Program-made: the position numbers and the translations under genes
From: Candidatus Microgenomates bacterium
Lineage (GTDB): Bacteria > Patescibacteriota > Microgenomatia > UBA1406 > GWC2-37-13
Direction of reading: 5' to 3'
NCBI GenBank assembly: GCA_016178125.1
Contig: JACOTV010000059.1
Span: forward strand, 1 to 5,320
DNA length: 5,320 nt
Notes under the pieces: model-generated
Databases searched by the model: none
What the model saw: only the letters and a program-made list of their open reading frames with translations
What the model was told of the DNA's origin: nothing
Part shown: positions 1 to 4,601 of the stretch, one piece after another
How the letters are laid out: every line of letters begins with the position of its first letter
Position numbering within the stretch: position 1 is the first letter of the stretch

Positions 1-18
1 AATCATTTTATTTTTCTT

Positions 19-564
19 ATGGATAATACCTTTGCGAGCATGATTCGGCAGTCATTAAACGATGCCCATACAACCCTTGAAGACACTATGAAAGGTGTCG
101 ACAACACCATCGCACATTACAAGCCGGCAGGTAAGGCGCTTCCTATTATCGTTGCGTATGCACACGTAGCTATTTCAGAAGACATACTACTCAATAGCTG
201 GGCACTCAAGAAAAAATCACTCCTTGAAAGCGAGTGGGCATCTAAAACCGGTCTTTCAGTGCCACATCCTGCGATGGACCAAGATTGGGAAAAGAACTAC
301 ACCGAGTGGACAAAGATAGTGAAAGCAGACATGCCCAAGTTGCAGGCATATGCGCATGCGGTGTACGAAAATTCCGATGCCGTACTGGCCAAACTGACCG
401 ACCGGGACATGGTCGATATGAAAGTCGATCTTTCGGCATGGGGAATGGGGGAATGGCCGATGGCAAGATACGTAATCCGCTTTCTGATAGGCCATGTTGA
501 TAGCCTTTGTGGTGAAATTTCAGCAGCCAAAGGGCTCCAGGATCTTAAAGGATATCCGTTCTAA
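19..564 (+). CDS. DinB-like superfamily protein, possibly metal-site degenerate
   Basis: A 181-residue cytoplasmic helical protein. The helix with AYAHVAISED (about residues 46-55, His49) and the C-terminal stretch GHVDSLCGEISAAKGL (158-173) followed by GYPF match the DinB/YfiT-like four-helix fold, whose usual late motif is HxxxH-x-G-[EQ]-I. Members are mostly metal-dependent enzymes, many thiol-linked transferases or detoxification proteins, but the family does not fix a substrate. Here His159 is kept, while the position four residues later, normally His, is Leu163. One of the three expected ligands is therefore missing, and Cys164 sits next to it. The start is the first ATG, 18 bases from the window edge, with no Shine-Dalgarno site visible. 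The next gene begins 14 bases after the stop, so the two are probably co-transcribed. The family call is from recalled motif shape and is fairly likely; activity is uncertain. Confidence 0.72.
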   Translation: MDNTFASMIRQSLNDAHTTLEDTMKGVDNTIAHYKPAGKALPIIVAYAHVAISEDILLNSWALKKKSLLESEWASKTGLSVPHPAMDQDWEKNYTEWTKIVKADMPKLQAYAHAVYENSDAVLAKLTDRDMVDMKVDLSAWGMGEWPMARYVIRFLIGHVDSLCGEISAAKGLQDLKGYPF

Positions 565-578
565 TATAGTAATCACTC

Positions 579-1106
579 ATGGACGATCCGAATAAGCCCC
601 CCCTATTTATCGCCGAGGAAGATAAGGATTTGCCTCAGGGCCCGATAGTCCTTCCTAGTGATCCAGCGCCTGCGGCGGGTGAGCCCGCCATGAGTCAAGC
701 AGCGGCTGAAGCAGTTGAACCCGCGTCTGCGGCTGATGCACTCATGCCCGACGGAGATATTCCCGTTGCGGCAACACTTGTGCCTCCTCCTGTTGCAGAT
801 ATTCCCGACAAGATTCCATCGATGGTTGAGCGGGCTATGGCTTTTAAAGAAGACGGCATTACATGGTTTAAAGAGCACAAATTTTTAGGGGGAATTTTGT
901 TGCTGCTTACGTTTGGCGTTCTTATATATTTCTGGCCGCTTATAACCTGTGCCCTTGCTGCCCAGCATATGCTAAACAGGACAACCGGAACAGCAAAGAA
1001 GATTCAAATGTACAAAATCGTAGCAATACTCTTGGTGATTGCAATAAGTGTTCAAGCTATTTGGATTGTACAGTTGGCTCAGGCTACTTCGATTTCTCCT
1101 CGATAA
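579..1106 (+). CDS. Hypothetical membrane protein with disordered Pro/Ala-rich N-terminus and two TM helices
   Basis: I do not recognise this 175-residue protein. Residues 1-80 are rich in Pro, Ala, Asp and Glu with no hydrophobic core, so probably disordered. Residues 81-102 form a charged linker. Two hydrophobic segments follow: about 103-128 (starting LGGILLLLTFG, containing FWPLITCALAA) and about 146-169 (starting IVAILLVIAIS). They are joined by a short basic loop (NRTTGTAKKIQMYK). The positive-inside rule suggests the loop is cytoplasmic, with both protein ends outside; the acidic N-terminus fits this but does not prove it. There is no signal peptide at the extreme N-terminus. The ATG lies 14 bases after the upstream stop without a clear Shine-Dalgarno site, consistent with an operon with the DinB-like gene. 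The stop is followed within 14 bases by the terminator hairpin shared with the convergent gene. Confidence 0.7.
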   Translation: MDDPNKPPLFIAEEDKDLPQGPIVLPSDPAPAAGEPAMSQAAAEAVEPASAADALMPDGDIPVAATLVPPPVADIPDKIPSMVERAMAFKEDGITWFKEHKFLGGILLLLTFGVLIYFWPLITCALAAQHMLNRTTGTAKKIQMYKIVAILLVIAISVQAIWIVQLAQATSISPR

Positions 1107-1113
1107 TCCTGAT

Positions 1114-1148
1114 AAAAAAACAACCCATCGAGTAGGTCGATGGGTTGT
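1114..1148 (-). terminator. Rho-independent terminator of the exported-protein gene
   Basis: A perfect 12-bp stem (1120-1131 with 1137-1148) has a 5-base loop, GTAGG. On the minus strand it is followed by a run of seven T (complement of 1114-1120), a textbook intrinsic terminator for the gene ending at 1161, with the stem starting 12 bases past its TGA stop. On the plus strand the hairpin has no T tract, so it would be at most a weak terminator or a 3' stabilising hairpin for the convergent gene ending at 1106. Confidence 0.93.
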
Positions 1149-1160
1149 GAAACCAAACGC

Positions 1161-1982
1161 TCAGTTGTGGTTGGTGAAACTCACACACTGTCCTTGATTT
1201 TTAAATGATGGATTGTTGAAGCTCATCCATCCGTCATTTTTACATTGGTCCTTGTTAGCAGGAGGCCCAATGAGTGGCTCAAAATCATATACGGTTGTAC
1301 CGGCTGCAGTTCCAAATCTGAACGCATCGATATTTTCCGTATATCCGTTCGCATAGGGTTCACCCACACGAACACCGACAAACGCATCGGTCACACGGAT
1401 GCGTGCACCTGGATAGTCAGAAAGAATCTGAGTCCATGTCTTTGGAGTCGTTCCAGGCTGACCCGTCACAGGCCATGTAGAACCTGAATATCTCCACAAA
1501 GCATTACCGCCGTTTATGGCGTCCCATTCTTTCCAAGAATCTGGTGTCACGGTCCCATTGTCTGCGGGCAAAAATACCAATCTGCGCTGCCAGGTATCGC
1601 TTCCGTTAAAATCTACATTGAACTGTAGATATCCCGAACGGTTTGCTCCGCCACCGTTTCCGGCTGTCGGATTATACGTGCTGTAGGCAAAGGTAGTTAT
1701 GTCTGCAAGTGGTGTTCCGCTGAATTGATACGTTGCCAAGTTACGGCGCTGGGTCCCCGATACGCTGATTTGTACACCTCCGACACCCAAAGGCGGTGTG
1801 CCTGGGCCGGTTACAAATGAGCCAAGGGTGTTATCGATCGTATCGGTTTCATCGTTATAAAAGAACCAGTTGTTCATAGCATTGGGCGTTACCACAACGG
1901 TCGCATTTGCGGCCAATGATGGAGCAACGGCTACGATGACCAGGGCTATAATTACGGCAAGTCCTGTTATTATTTTTTTGAT
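1161..1982 (-). CDS. Exported hypothetical protein with C-terminal two-cysteine tail; apparent ATC start
   Basis: A 273-residue secreted protein of unknown function. Reading from the ATC at 1982-1980, it opens as a classic Sec signal peptide: two lysines, a hydrophobic core of about 18 residues, and PSLA-ANA, giving likely cleavage after residue 24 or 27. The mature part is rich in Gly, Thr, Asn and aromatics, with many short segments that look like beta strands. It ends in a small module with KDQCKNDGW and FKNQGQCVSF (Cys247 and Cys266). From memory, similar tails occur in exported proteins of actinobacteria and CPR bacteria, and may form a disulfide. No catalytic motif is recognised. The frame stays open upstream to a TTG at 2003 and a GTG at 1991, but the strong Shine-Dalgarno site lies between and over these codons and points to the ATC. 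If only canonical starts are allowed, use 2003 (280 residues). The terminator follows 12 bases after the TGA. Confidence 0.8.
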   Translation of the reverse strand: MKKIITGLAVIIALVIVAVAPSLAANATVVVTPNAMNNWFFYNDETDTIDNTLGSFVTGPGTPPLGVGGVQISVSGTQRRNLATYQFSGTPLADITTFAYSTYNPTAGNGGGANRSGYLQFNVDFNGSDTWQRRLVFLPADNGTVTPDSWKEWDAINGGNALWRYSGSTWPVTGQPGTTPKTWTQILSDYPGARIRVTDAFVGVRVGEPYANGYTENIDAFRFGTAAGTTVYDFEPLIGPPANKDQCKNDGWMSFNNPSFKNQGQCVSFTNHN

Positions 1983-1987
1983 AGTAA

Positions 1988-1998
1988 TCACCTCCCTT
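1988..1998 (-). promoter_or_regulatory. Near-perfect Shine-Dalgarno site that decides the start
   Basis: The minus strand reads AAGGGAGGTGA, complementary to the 16S rRNA 3' end over almost its whole length. GGAGG is 8 bases before the ATC at 1982, the usual spacing. It overlaps the in-frame GTG (1991) and lies downstream of the in-frame TTG (2003), so it cannot serve either well. It is the only strong Shine-Dalgarno site I see in the window. Confidence 0.85.
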
Positions 1999-2111
1999 CT
2001 CAAATAACGAGATCATCTTAACAGATAGTTTCGGCTATATGTTAATTGCGATTTCCAGCCTCCTAAATTGTGGATTTCGATGTAATTCTGGCCTCGGAAG
2101 GGCCATTTTCG

Positions 2112-2120
2112 TGGTATAAT
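2112..2120 (+). promoter_or_regulatory. Extended -10 promoter of ssrA
   Basis: TGGTATAAT is a perfect -10 hexamer (2115-2120) with the extended TGn element directly before it. I see no -35 hexamer at 16-18 bases, which fits extended -10 promoters. Transcription would start around 2127, leaving about 7 leader bases to be removed (RNase P in known systems) before the mature tmRNA start at 2134. A small inverted repeat, TGGCC/GGCCA (2089-2093 with 2101-2105), sits just upstream and is of unknown meaning. Confidence 0.8.
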
Positions 2121-2133
2121 TAGGCCTATACTA

Positions 2134-2556
2134 GGGGATGCCGGGTATCGATGGGGAATTGCACATTTACAAACGGTTTGGGCGCACCTATGCGTTAAAT
2201 GGAAAACGATAACTGCTAACTCTTTTGAGGAATCAGTATCTGATCTTAAAGCTTATGCCCGTGAACAACTCTCAAGCTTAATCGCTTCAGGTTATTCATC
2301 TCAGGCATTTGCCCTTGCTGCCTAAAAACATCTCTTATATTTTCCTTGACTCTATATGAGAGAGAGATAAACCAGTCAAGGCCAGTCACCACAATGTTTC
2401 CGGTTGGTTGTGATTGATTGGCTAAACCCTTAATCGGCTGCACGAGACAGAGTCTGTTTGTCACCTCGCTTGTGCAAAAGTGAAGACAAAATACCCCAAG
2501 CTAAACGTTTTTAAGTAGTGTTTCTTCAGACGCGGGTTCAACTCCCGCCATCTCCA
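2134..2556 (+). ncRNA. ssrA: Transfer-messenger RNA (tmRNA)
   Basis: tmRNA rescues stalled ribosomes: charged with alanine, it enters an empty A site and its tag frame marks the nascent chain for proteolysis. The acceptor stem pairs GGGGATG (2134-2140) with CATCTCC (2549-2555), including the G3-U wobble that alanyl-tRNA synthetase recognises, with discriminator A at 2556. The T arm is GCGGG-TTCAACT-CCCGC (2532-2548). The D-loop region GGTATCGATGGGG resembles the conserved GGNTTCGACGGG, with two changes. Helix 2 can form between 2153-2162 and 2518-2527. Helix 5-like pairing is CCTTGACT/AGTCAAGG (2344-2351 with 2374-2381). A pseudoknot-like hairpin, CGCA/TGCG (2183-2194), precedes the tag. CCA is not encoded (CAC follows the discriminator). 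At 423 bases it is longer than the E. coli RNA (363), mostly because of the long tag. There is no terminator directly downstream. Confidence 0.96.
2215..2325 (+). other. tmRNA tag-peptide reading frame, 36 codons
   Basis: The resume codon is most likely GCT at 2215. It is preceded by ATAACT, matching the E. coli arrangement (ATAGTC before GCA) with A at position -4, and lies about 20 bases after the pseudoknot-like hairpin. The encoded tag begins Ala-Asn, as in E. coli, and ends SSQAFALAA before TAA (2323-2325). The ALAA end is the usual ClpXP degradation signal. The middle, from FEESVSDLKAY through REQLSSLIASG, looks like an amphipathic helix. At 36 residues it is about three times the common length. 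Confidence 0.85.
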
Positions 2557-2558
2557 CA
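2539..2558 (+). repeat. Putative attL: direct repeat at the ssrA 3' end
   Basis: CAACTCCCGCCATCTCCACA covers the T-loop, the 3' half of the T stem, the 3' acceptor strand, the discriminator and two further bases. It is identical (20/20) to 4031-4050, and TGGT recurs two bases after each copy. The ssrA 3' end is a well-known target of tyrosine-recombinase elements, which restore the RNA gene end on integration. Confidence 0.82.
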
Positions 2559-2572
2559 CTTGGTTATTTCGA

Positions 2573-2602
2573 TTGTCAACTTTTCTGACAAATCGGTCAT
2601 TT
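2573..2602 (+). promoter_or_regulatory. Copy 1 of shared GTCA-N7-TGAC-N6-GTCA element
   Basis: This 30-base block matches 4543-4572 at 24 of 30 positions without gaps. Its core is the imperfect palindrome TGACAAATCGGTCA (2586-2599), and a further half-site TTGTCA (2573-2578) can pair with TGACAA (2586-2591). It ends about 40 bases before the radical SAM ATG and lies just inside the island. It is likely an operator or promoter-associated protein site; no convincing -10 hexamer was found. Confidence 0.6.
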
Positions 2603-2638
2603 CATCTGCTCTATACCTACTCTATAGTGACCCTTGCA

Positions 2639-3520
2639 ATGAAGGAACTCGCTGGACAACACATCGAAACAGAAATCAAAACATGGTTTCCACAAGCTAT
2701 TGATATAAACCCTACAGCTAGGTGCAATCTTGATTGCAGTTTTTGCTGGGGGCCAGATCATAACATCCCAGATGGATTAGATACTGAAGATTGGAAAAGA
2801 ACCATAGATTTTTTTGGCGACCATGGCACAAAGGCGATCGTGTTTACCGGAGGAGAGCCTCTCCTTCGTCACGATATTGGAGAATTAATGCAGCATAGCA
2901 AAGATAAAAATATGCGCGTGACACTCTCTACAAACACGCTCCTTTTGGCCAGACGTGCCAATGCTGTTCTACCGTATACCGATGAGATAGGCATTCCAAT
3001 GGATGGATCCACTGTAGAAAATAATATTCGAATGAGACTCGGAACAAGAAAGCACTTTCAAACGGTACTTAGCTCGCTGGATTTACTGAAGGACTTTAAT
3101 CCAGACATTGAAGTGACTATTCGTACTGTCGTCAGCGCCGTTAATGAAGATGATATCGAACAAATAGGAGAAGTGTTAGCTGAACATAAGGATGCCTTTA
3201 ATCGTTGGAAGCTCTACCAATTCAGCCCAGTAAGCATTGGAGCAGAGCATAAGGACGAACACGAAATATCTTCGGAACGATTCGGTGCAATTACATCGGC
3301 AGTCGTATCAAAGTTTGATTCACTAAATGTTCAGATATATCCATCCGAACAACGAGTTGGCCGGTATGTATTTATAGGCCCGGAGGGAAACATCTTCGGT
3401 GTTGGTGACGACGGAGATTATAAGATCGTTGGCAACTTTTTGTCAATGAACGAAGAAGAAATATACGACGGTATCAAAGGCCTGGTATCCCCACAGAGAA
3501 ACATTTTTCATGGACATTAA
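2639..3520 (+). CDS. Radical SAM protein, function unassigned, without SPASM cysteines
   Basis: A 293-residue soluble enzyme of the radical SAM superfamily, which uses a [4Fe-4S] cluster to cleave S-adenosylmethionine and generate a 5'-deoxyadenosyl radical. The N-terminus has CNLDCSFC (Cys29, Cys33, Cys36), the cluster-binding CxxxCxxC motif, in the context INPTARCNLDCSFCW. FTGGEPLLR (69-77) is the SAM-binding GGE motif. The middle (TLSTNTLL, EIGIPMDGS, IRTVVSAVN) follows the order of a partial TIM barrel. The C-terminal part has GPEGNIFGVGDDGDYKIVGNF, which resembles the end of MoaA/PqqE-like proteins but lacks the cysteines of a SPASM auxiliary cluster. Substrate is unknown. The frame opens at a TTG (2573), but that extension covers the repeated regulatory block, so ATG 2639 is preferred; no Shine-Dalgarno is seen. 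The NUDIX gene starts 20 bases downstream, indicating one operon. Confidence 0.88.
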   Translation: MKELAGQHIETEIKTWFPQAIDINPTARCNLDCSFCWGPDHNIPDGLDTEDWKRTIDFFGDHGTKAIVFTGGEPLLRHDIGELMQHSKDKNMRVTLSTNTLLLARRANAVLPYTDEIGIPMDGSTVENNIRMRLGTRKHFQTVLSSLDLLKDFNPDIEVTIRTVVSAVNEDDIEQIGEVLAEHKDAFNRWKLYQFSPVSIGAEHKDEHEISSERFGAITSAVVSKFDSLNVQIYPSEQRVGRYVFIGPEGNIFGVGDDGDYKIVGNFLSMNEEEIYDGIKGLVSPQRNIFHGH

Positions 3521-3540
3521 GAATTTTATTGGGTATTGTT

Positions 3541-4020
3541 ATGAACAAAGAAATGTCACTCGATATGCGCGAAGGCGAAGGGATTAGAACCGGTGTTGAT
3601 GTTTTTGTATTGAATGAACAGGAGCAGCTACTGCTCGGCTTAAGAAAAGCAAGAGCCGGAGAAAATACTTGGGGGTTCCCTGGAGGTCACCAGCGAACAG
3701 GAGAAATGATTCATGATACTGCCATTCGAGAGCTTAGGGAAGAACTGGGAGGGCAGGTACAAATAGAGCTTATCAATGAAGTAGTCGCGGTGCGAGAAAA
3801 TCAGATAAAGCCTTGGTATGTTCCACATATTACCATCATTCTAAAAGCGTATTATGGCGGTGGCGAGATCGTTAACAACCCTCAAGAGCGCACAGTGACA
3901 TGGAATTGGTTTAGCCTTGATAATTTACCTCCACAGCTATTTTCGGGAGTTGAAGAAACTGTCCAAAACTACAAGCAAGGCCTGTCGCTGGTCGTGTCAG
4001 ACTGGCATATTAAGCCGTAG
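3541..4020 (+). CDS. NUDIX hydrolase, NUDT15/MutT-like
   Basis: A 159-residue cytoplasmic hydrolase. The NUDIX box is complete: Gly49-x5-Glu55-x7-Arg63-Glu64-Leu65-x-Glu67-Glu68-x-Gly70, with Glu64, Glu67 and Glu68 as the expected Mg2+ ligands. The surroundings GVDVFVLN (18-25), LLLGLRKARAGENTWGFPGGH (30-50), VPHITIIL and TWNWFSLDNLPPQLF resemble the NUDT15 branch, which hydrolyses (modified) nucleoside triphosphates to monophosphates plus pyrophosphate. The true substrate cannot be read from sequence. A TTG at 3529 is in frame, but ATG 3541 gives a normal family N-terminus. The gene lies 20 bases after the radical SAM stop on the same strand, so the enzymes are probably co-expressed and may act on related nucleotide-like compounds. 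The second ssrA repeat begins 10 bases after its stop. No terminator is seen. Confidence 0.93.
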   Translation: MNKEMSLDMREGEGIRTGVDVFVLNEQEQLLLGLRKARAGENTWGFPGGHQRTGEMIHDTAIRELREELGGQVQIELINEVVAVRENQIKPWYVPHITIILKAYYGGGEIVNNPQERTVTWNWFSLDNLPPQLFSGVEETVQNYKQGLSLVVSDWHIKP

Positions 4021-4030
4021 CATGACAAAC

Positions 4031-4050
4031 CAACTCCCGCCATCTCCACA
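4031..4050 (+). repeat. Putative attR: displaced copy of the ssrA 3' end
   Basis: An exact copy of 2539-2558. It lacks the 5' side of the T stem and all other tmRNA parts, so it cannot encode a functional RNA and is best explained as an attachment-site remnant. It lies 10 bases after the NUDIX stop and 16 bases before the tspO ATG, so tspO would have been the immediate neighbour of ssrA before insertion. Confidence 0.82.
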
Positions 4051-4066
4051 AATGGTAAACTGATGT

Positions 4067-4534
4067 ATGCATAAGTACTGGAAGCTGGGAGCTGCAGTGG
4101 TTGGATGTGAGCTAGTTGGTATACTGGGGACTCCATTCACGATTGCGGCGATACCCTCATGGTACGCCTATTTGAATAAGCCTCCGTTTTCTCCGCCGAA
4201 TTGGATTTTTGGACCCGTATGGACGCTCTTGTATTTTCTAATGGGAGTTGCGTTGTGGATTGTGCTAATAAGTAAGAAGAGTGATGTACGAGATCGGGGA
4301 ATACGATTATTCGCCGTACAACTGGTACTCAACTTTTTGTGGTCTGTTATCTTTTTTGGAATGCGCCAGCCACTGGCAGCTCTTGTCGATATAGCGTTAT
4401 TGTGGGCGGCGATTCTTGCGACCATTCTAACATTCCGTAAGGTGTCCAGCGTGTCCGCGTATCTATTGATTCCGTATTTGATATGGGTTTCATTTGCTTC
4501 GATTCTAAATTTCGCGATTGTACTTCTTAATTAG
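4067..4534 (+). CDS. tspO: TspO/MBR family membrane protein
   Basis: 155 residues, the normal length for the family, with five predicted membrane helices (about 7-28, 47-68, 80-104, 107-127, 131-153). Family hallmarks are WYAYLNKPPFSPPNWIFGPVWTLLY, spread over 32-56 (Trp32, Lys38-Pro39, Pro43-Pro44-Asn45-Trp46, Gly49-Pro50-Val51-Trp52-Thr53), then QLVLNFLWSVIFF, and a C-terminal PYLIWVSFASILNF. TspO proteins bind porphyrins and other hydrophobic ligands and have been linked to tetrapyrrole or stress responses; the exact role differs between bacteria. ATG 4067 is the first possible start because TGA at 4061 closes the frame upstream. There is no Shine-Dalgarno. With only 16 bases between the displaced ssrA repeat and the ATG, its promoter must lie inside the island or further upstream. 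Confidence 0.95.
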   Translation: MHKYWKLGAAVVGCELVGILGTPFTIAAIPSWYAYLNKPPFSPPNWIFGPVWTLLYFLMGVALWIVLISKKSDVRDRGIRLFAVQLVLNFLWSVIFFGMRQPLAALVDIALLWAAILATILTFRKVSSVSAYLLIPYLIWVSFASILNFAIVLLN

Positions 4535-4542
4535 ATCCGTTG

Positions 4543-4572
4543 TCGTCAGGTTATCTGACAAATTTGTCATTT
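4543..4572 (+). promoter_or_regulatory. Copy 2 of shared element, with perfect palindrome TGACAAATTTGTCA
   Basis: The core 4556-4569 is a perfect 14-base palindrome, typical of a dimeric repressor site. A further GTCA at 4545-4548 gives the same GTCA-N7-TGAC-N6-GTCA spacing as copy 1 (24/30 identity). It sits between tspO and the cupin-like gene, 32 bases before ATG 4602 (41 before ATG 4611). A T-rich stretch follows, so a weak terminator for tspO is an alternative reading, but the stem would be only 5 bp and AT-rich. Confidence 0.6.
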
Positions 4573-4601
4573 ACTTTTTCACCCCGTAATGCGAATATTG
4601 G

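Larger units (their letters stand above)
2539..4050 (+). mobile_element. Miniature cargo-only genomic island inserted at ssrA
   Basis: The two 20-base direct repeats enclose a 1492-bp repeat-to-repeat unit holding only a radical SAM gene and a NUDIX gene, both on the ssrA strand. No integrase, excisionase, transposase or replication gene is present. The simplest reading is that an element integrated at the T-loop/acceptor end of ssrA, supplied the present tmRNA 3' end, and displaced the old one to 4031-4050. It would then have to be moved in trans, or be a deletion remnant of a larger island, or be one unit of a tandem array whose integrase lies beyond 5320. The repeat is seen directly; mobility is inferred. 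Confidence 0.65.

Noticed and set aside
242..530. Overlapping open frames within the DinB-like gene on both strands
   Set aside because: Shadows of the longer plus-strand frame. Their translations are low in recognisable structure and have no start signals.
1149..1163. TGA recoded as glycine, as in Gracilibacteria/Absconditabacteria
   Set aside because: The TGA at 1163-1161 is followed at once by a clear terminator, no gene has internal TGA codons, and glycine uses GGN normally.
2246..2464. Minus-strand open frame of 72 codons inside ssrA
   Set aside because: It lies wholly within the tmRNA, antisense to the tag and pseudoknot region. The RNA evidence is strong and there is no start signal.
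2573..2638. TTG-initiated N-terminal extension of the radical SAM protein by 22 residues
   Set aside because: It translates the repeated palindromic element, resembles no radical SAM N-terminus, and an ATG at 2639 gives a normal start before the cluster motif.
2600..2638. A sigma-70 promoter for the radical SAM gene using CTGACA or TTGTCA as -35
   Set aside because: No -10-like hexamer lies 16-18 bases downstream of either. TATACC is 21 bases away from CTGACA and a poor match.
2639..3520. Identity as a prokaryotic viperin
   Set aside because: The CxxxCxxC and GGE motifs are common to the whole superfamily. I see no viperin-specific C-terminal motif, and no nucleotide kinase gene is next to it.
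4023..4036. Possible third TGACAAA operator before tspO
   Set aside because: Only a single half-site (TGACAAAC) is present. Neither flanking GTCA of the three-part element exists at the right spacing.
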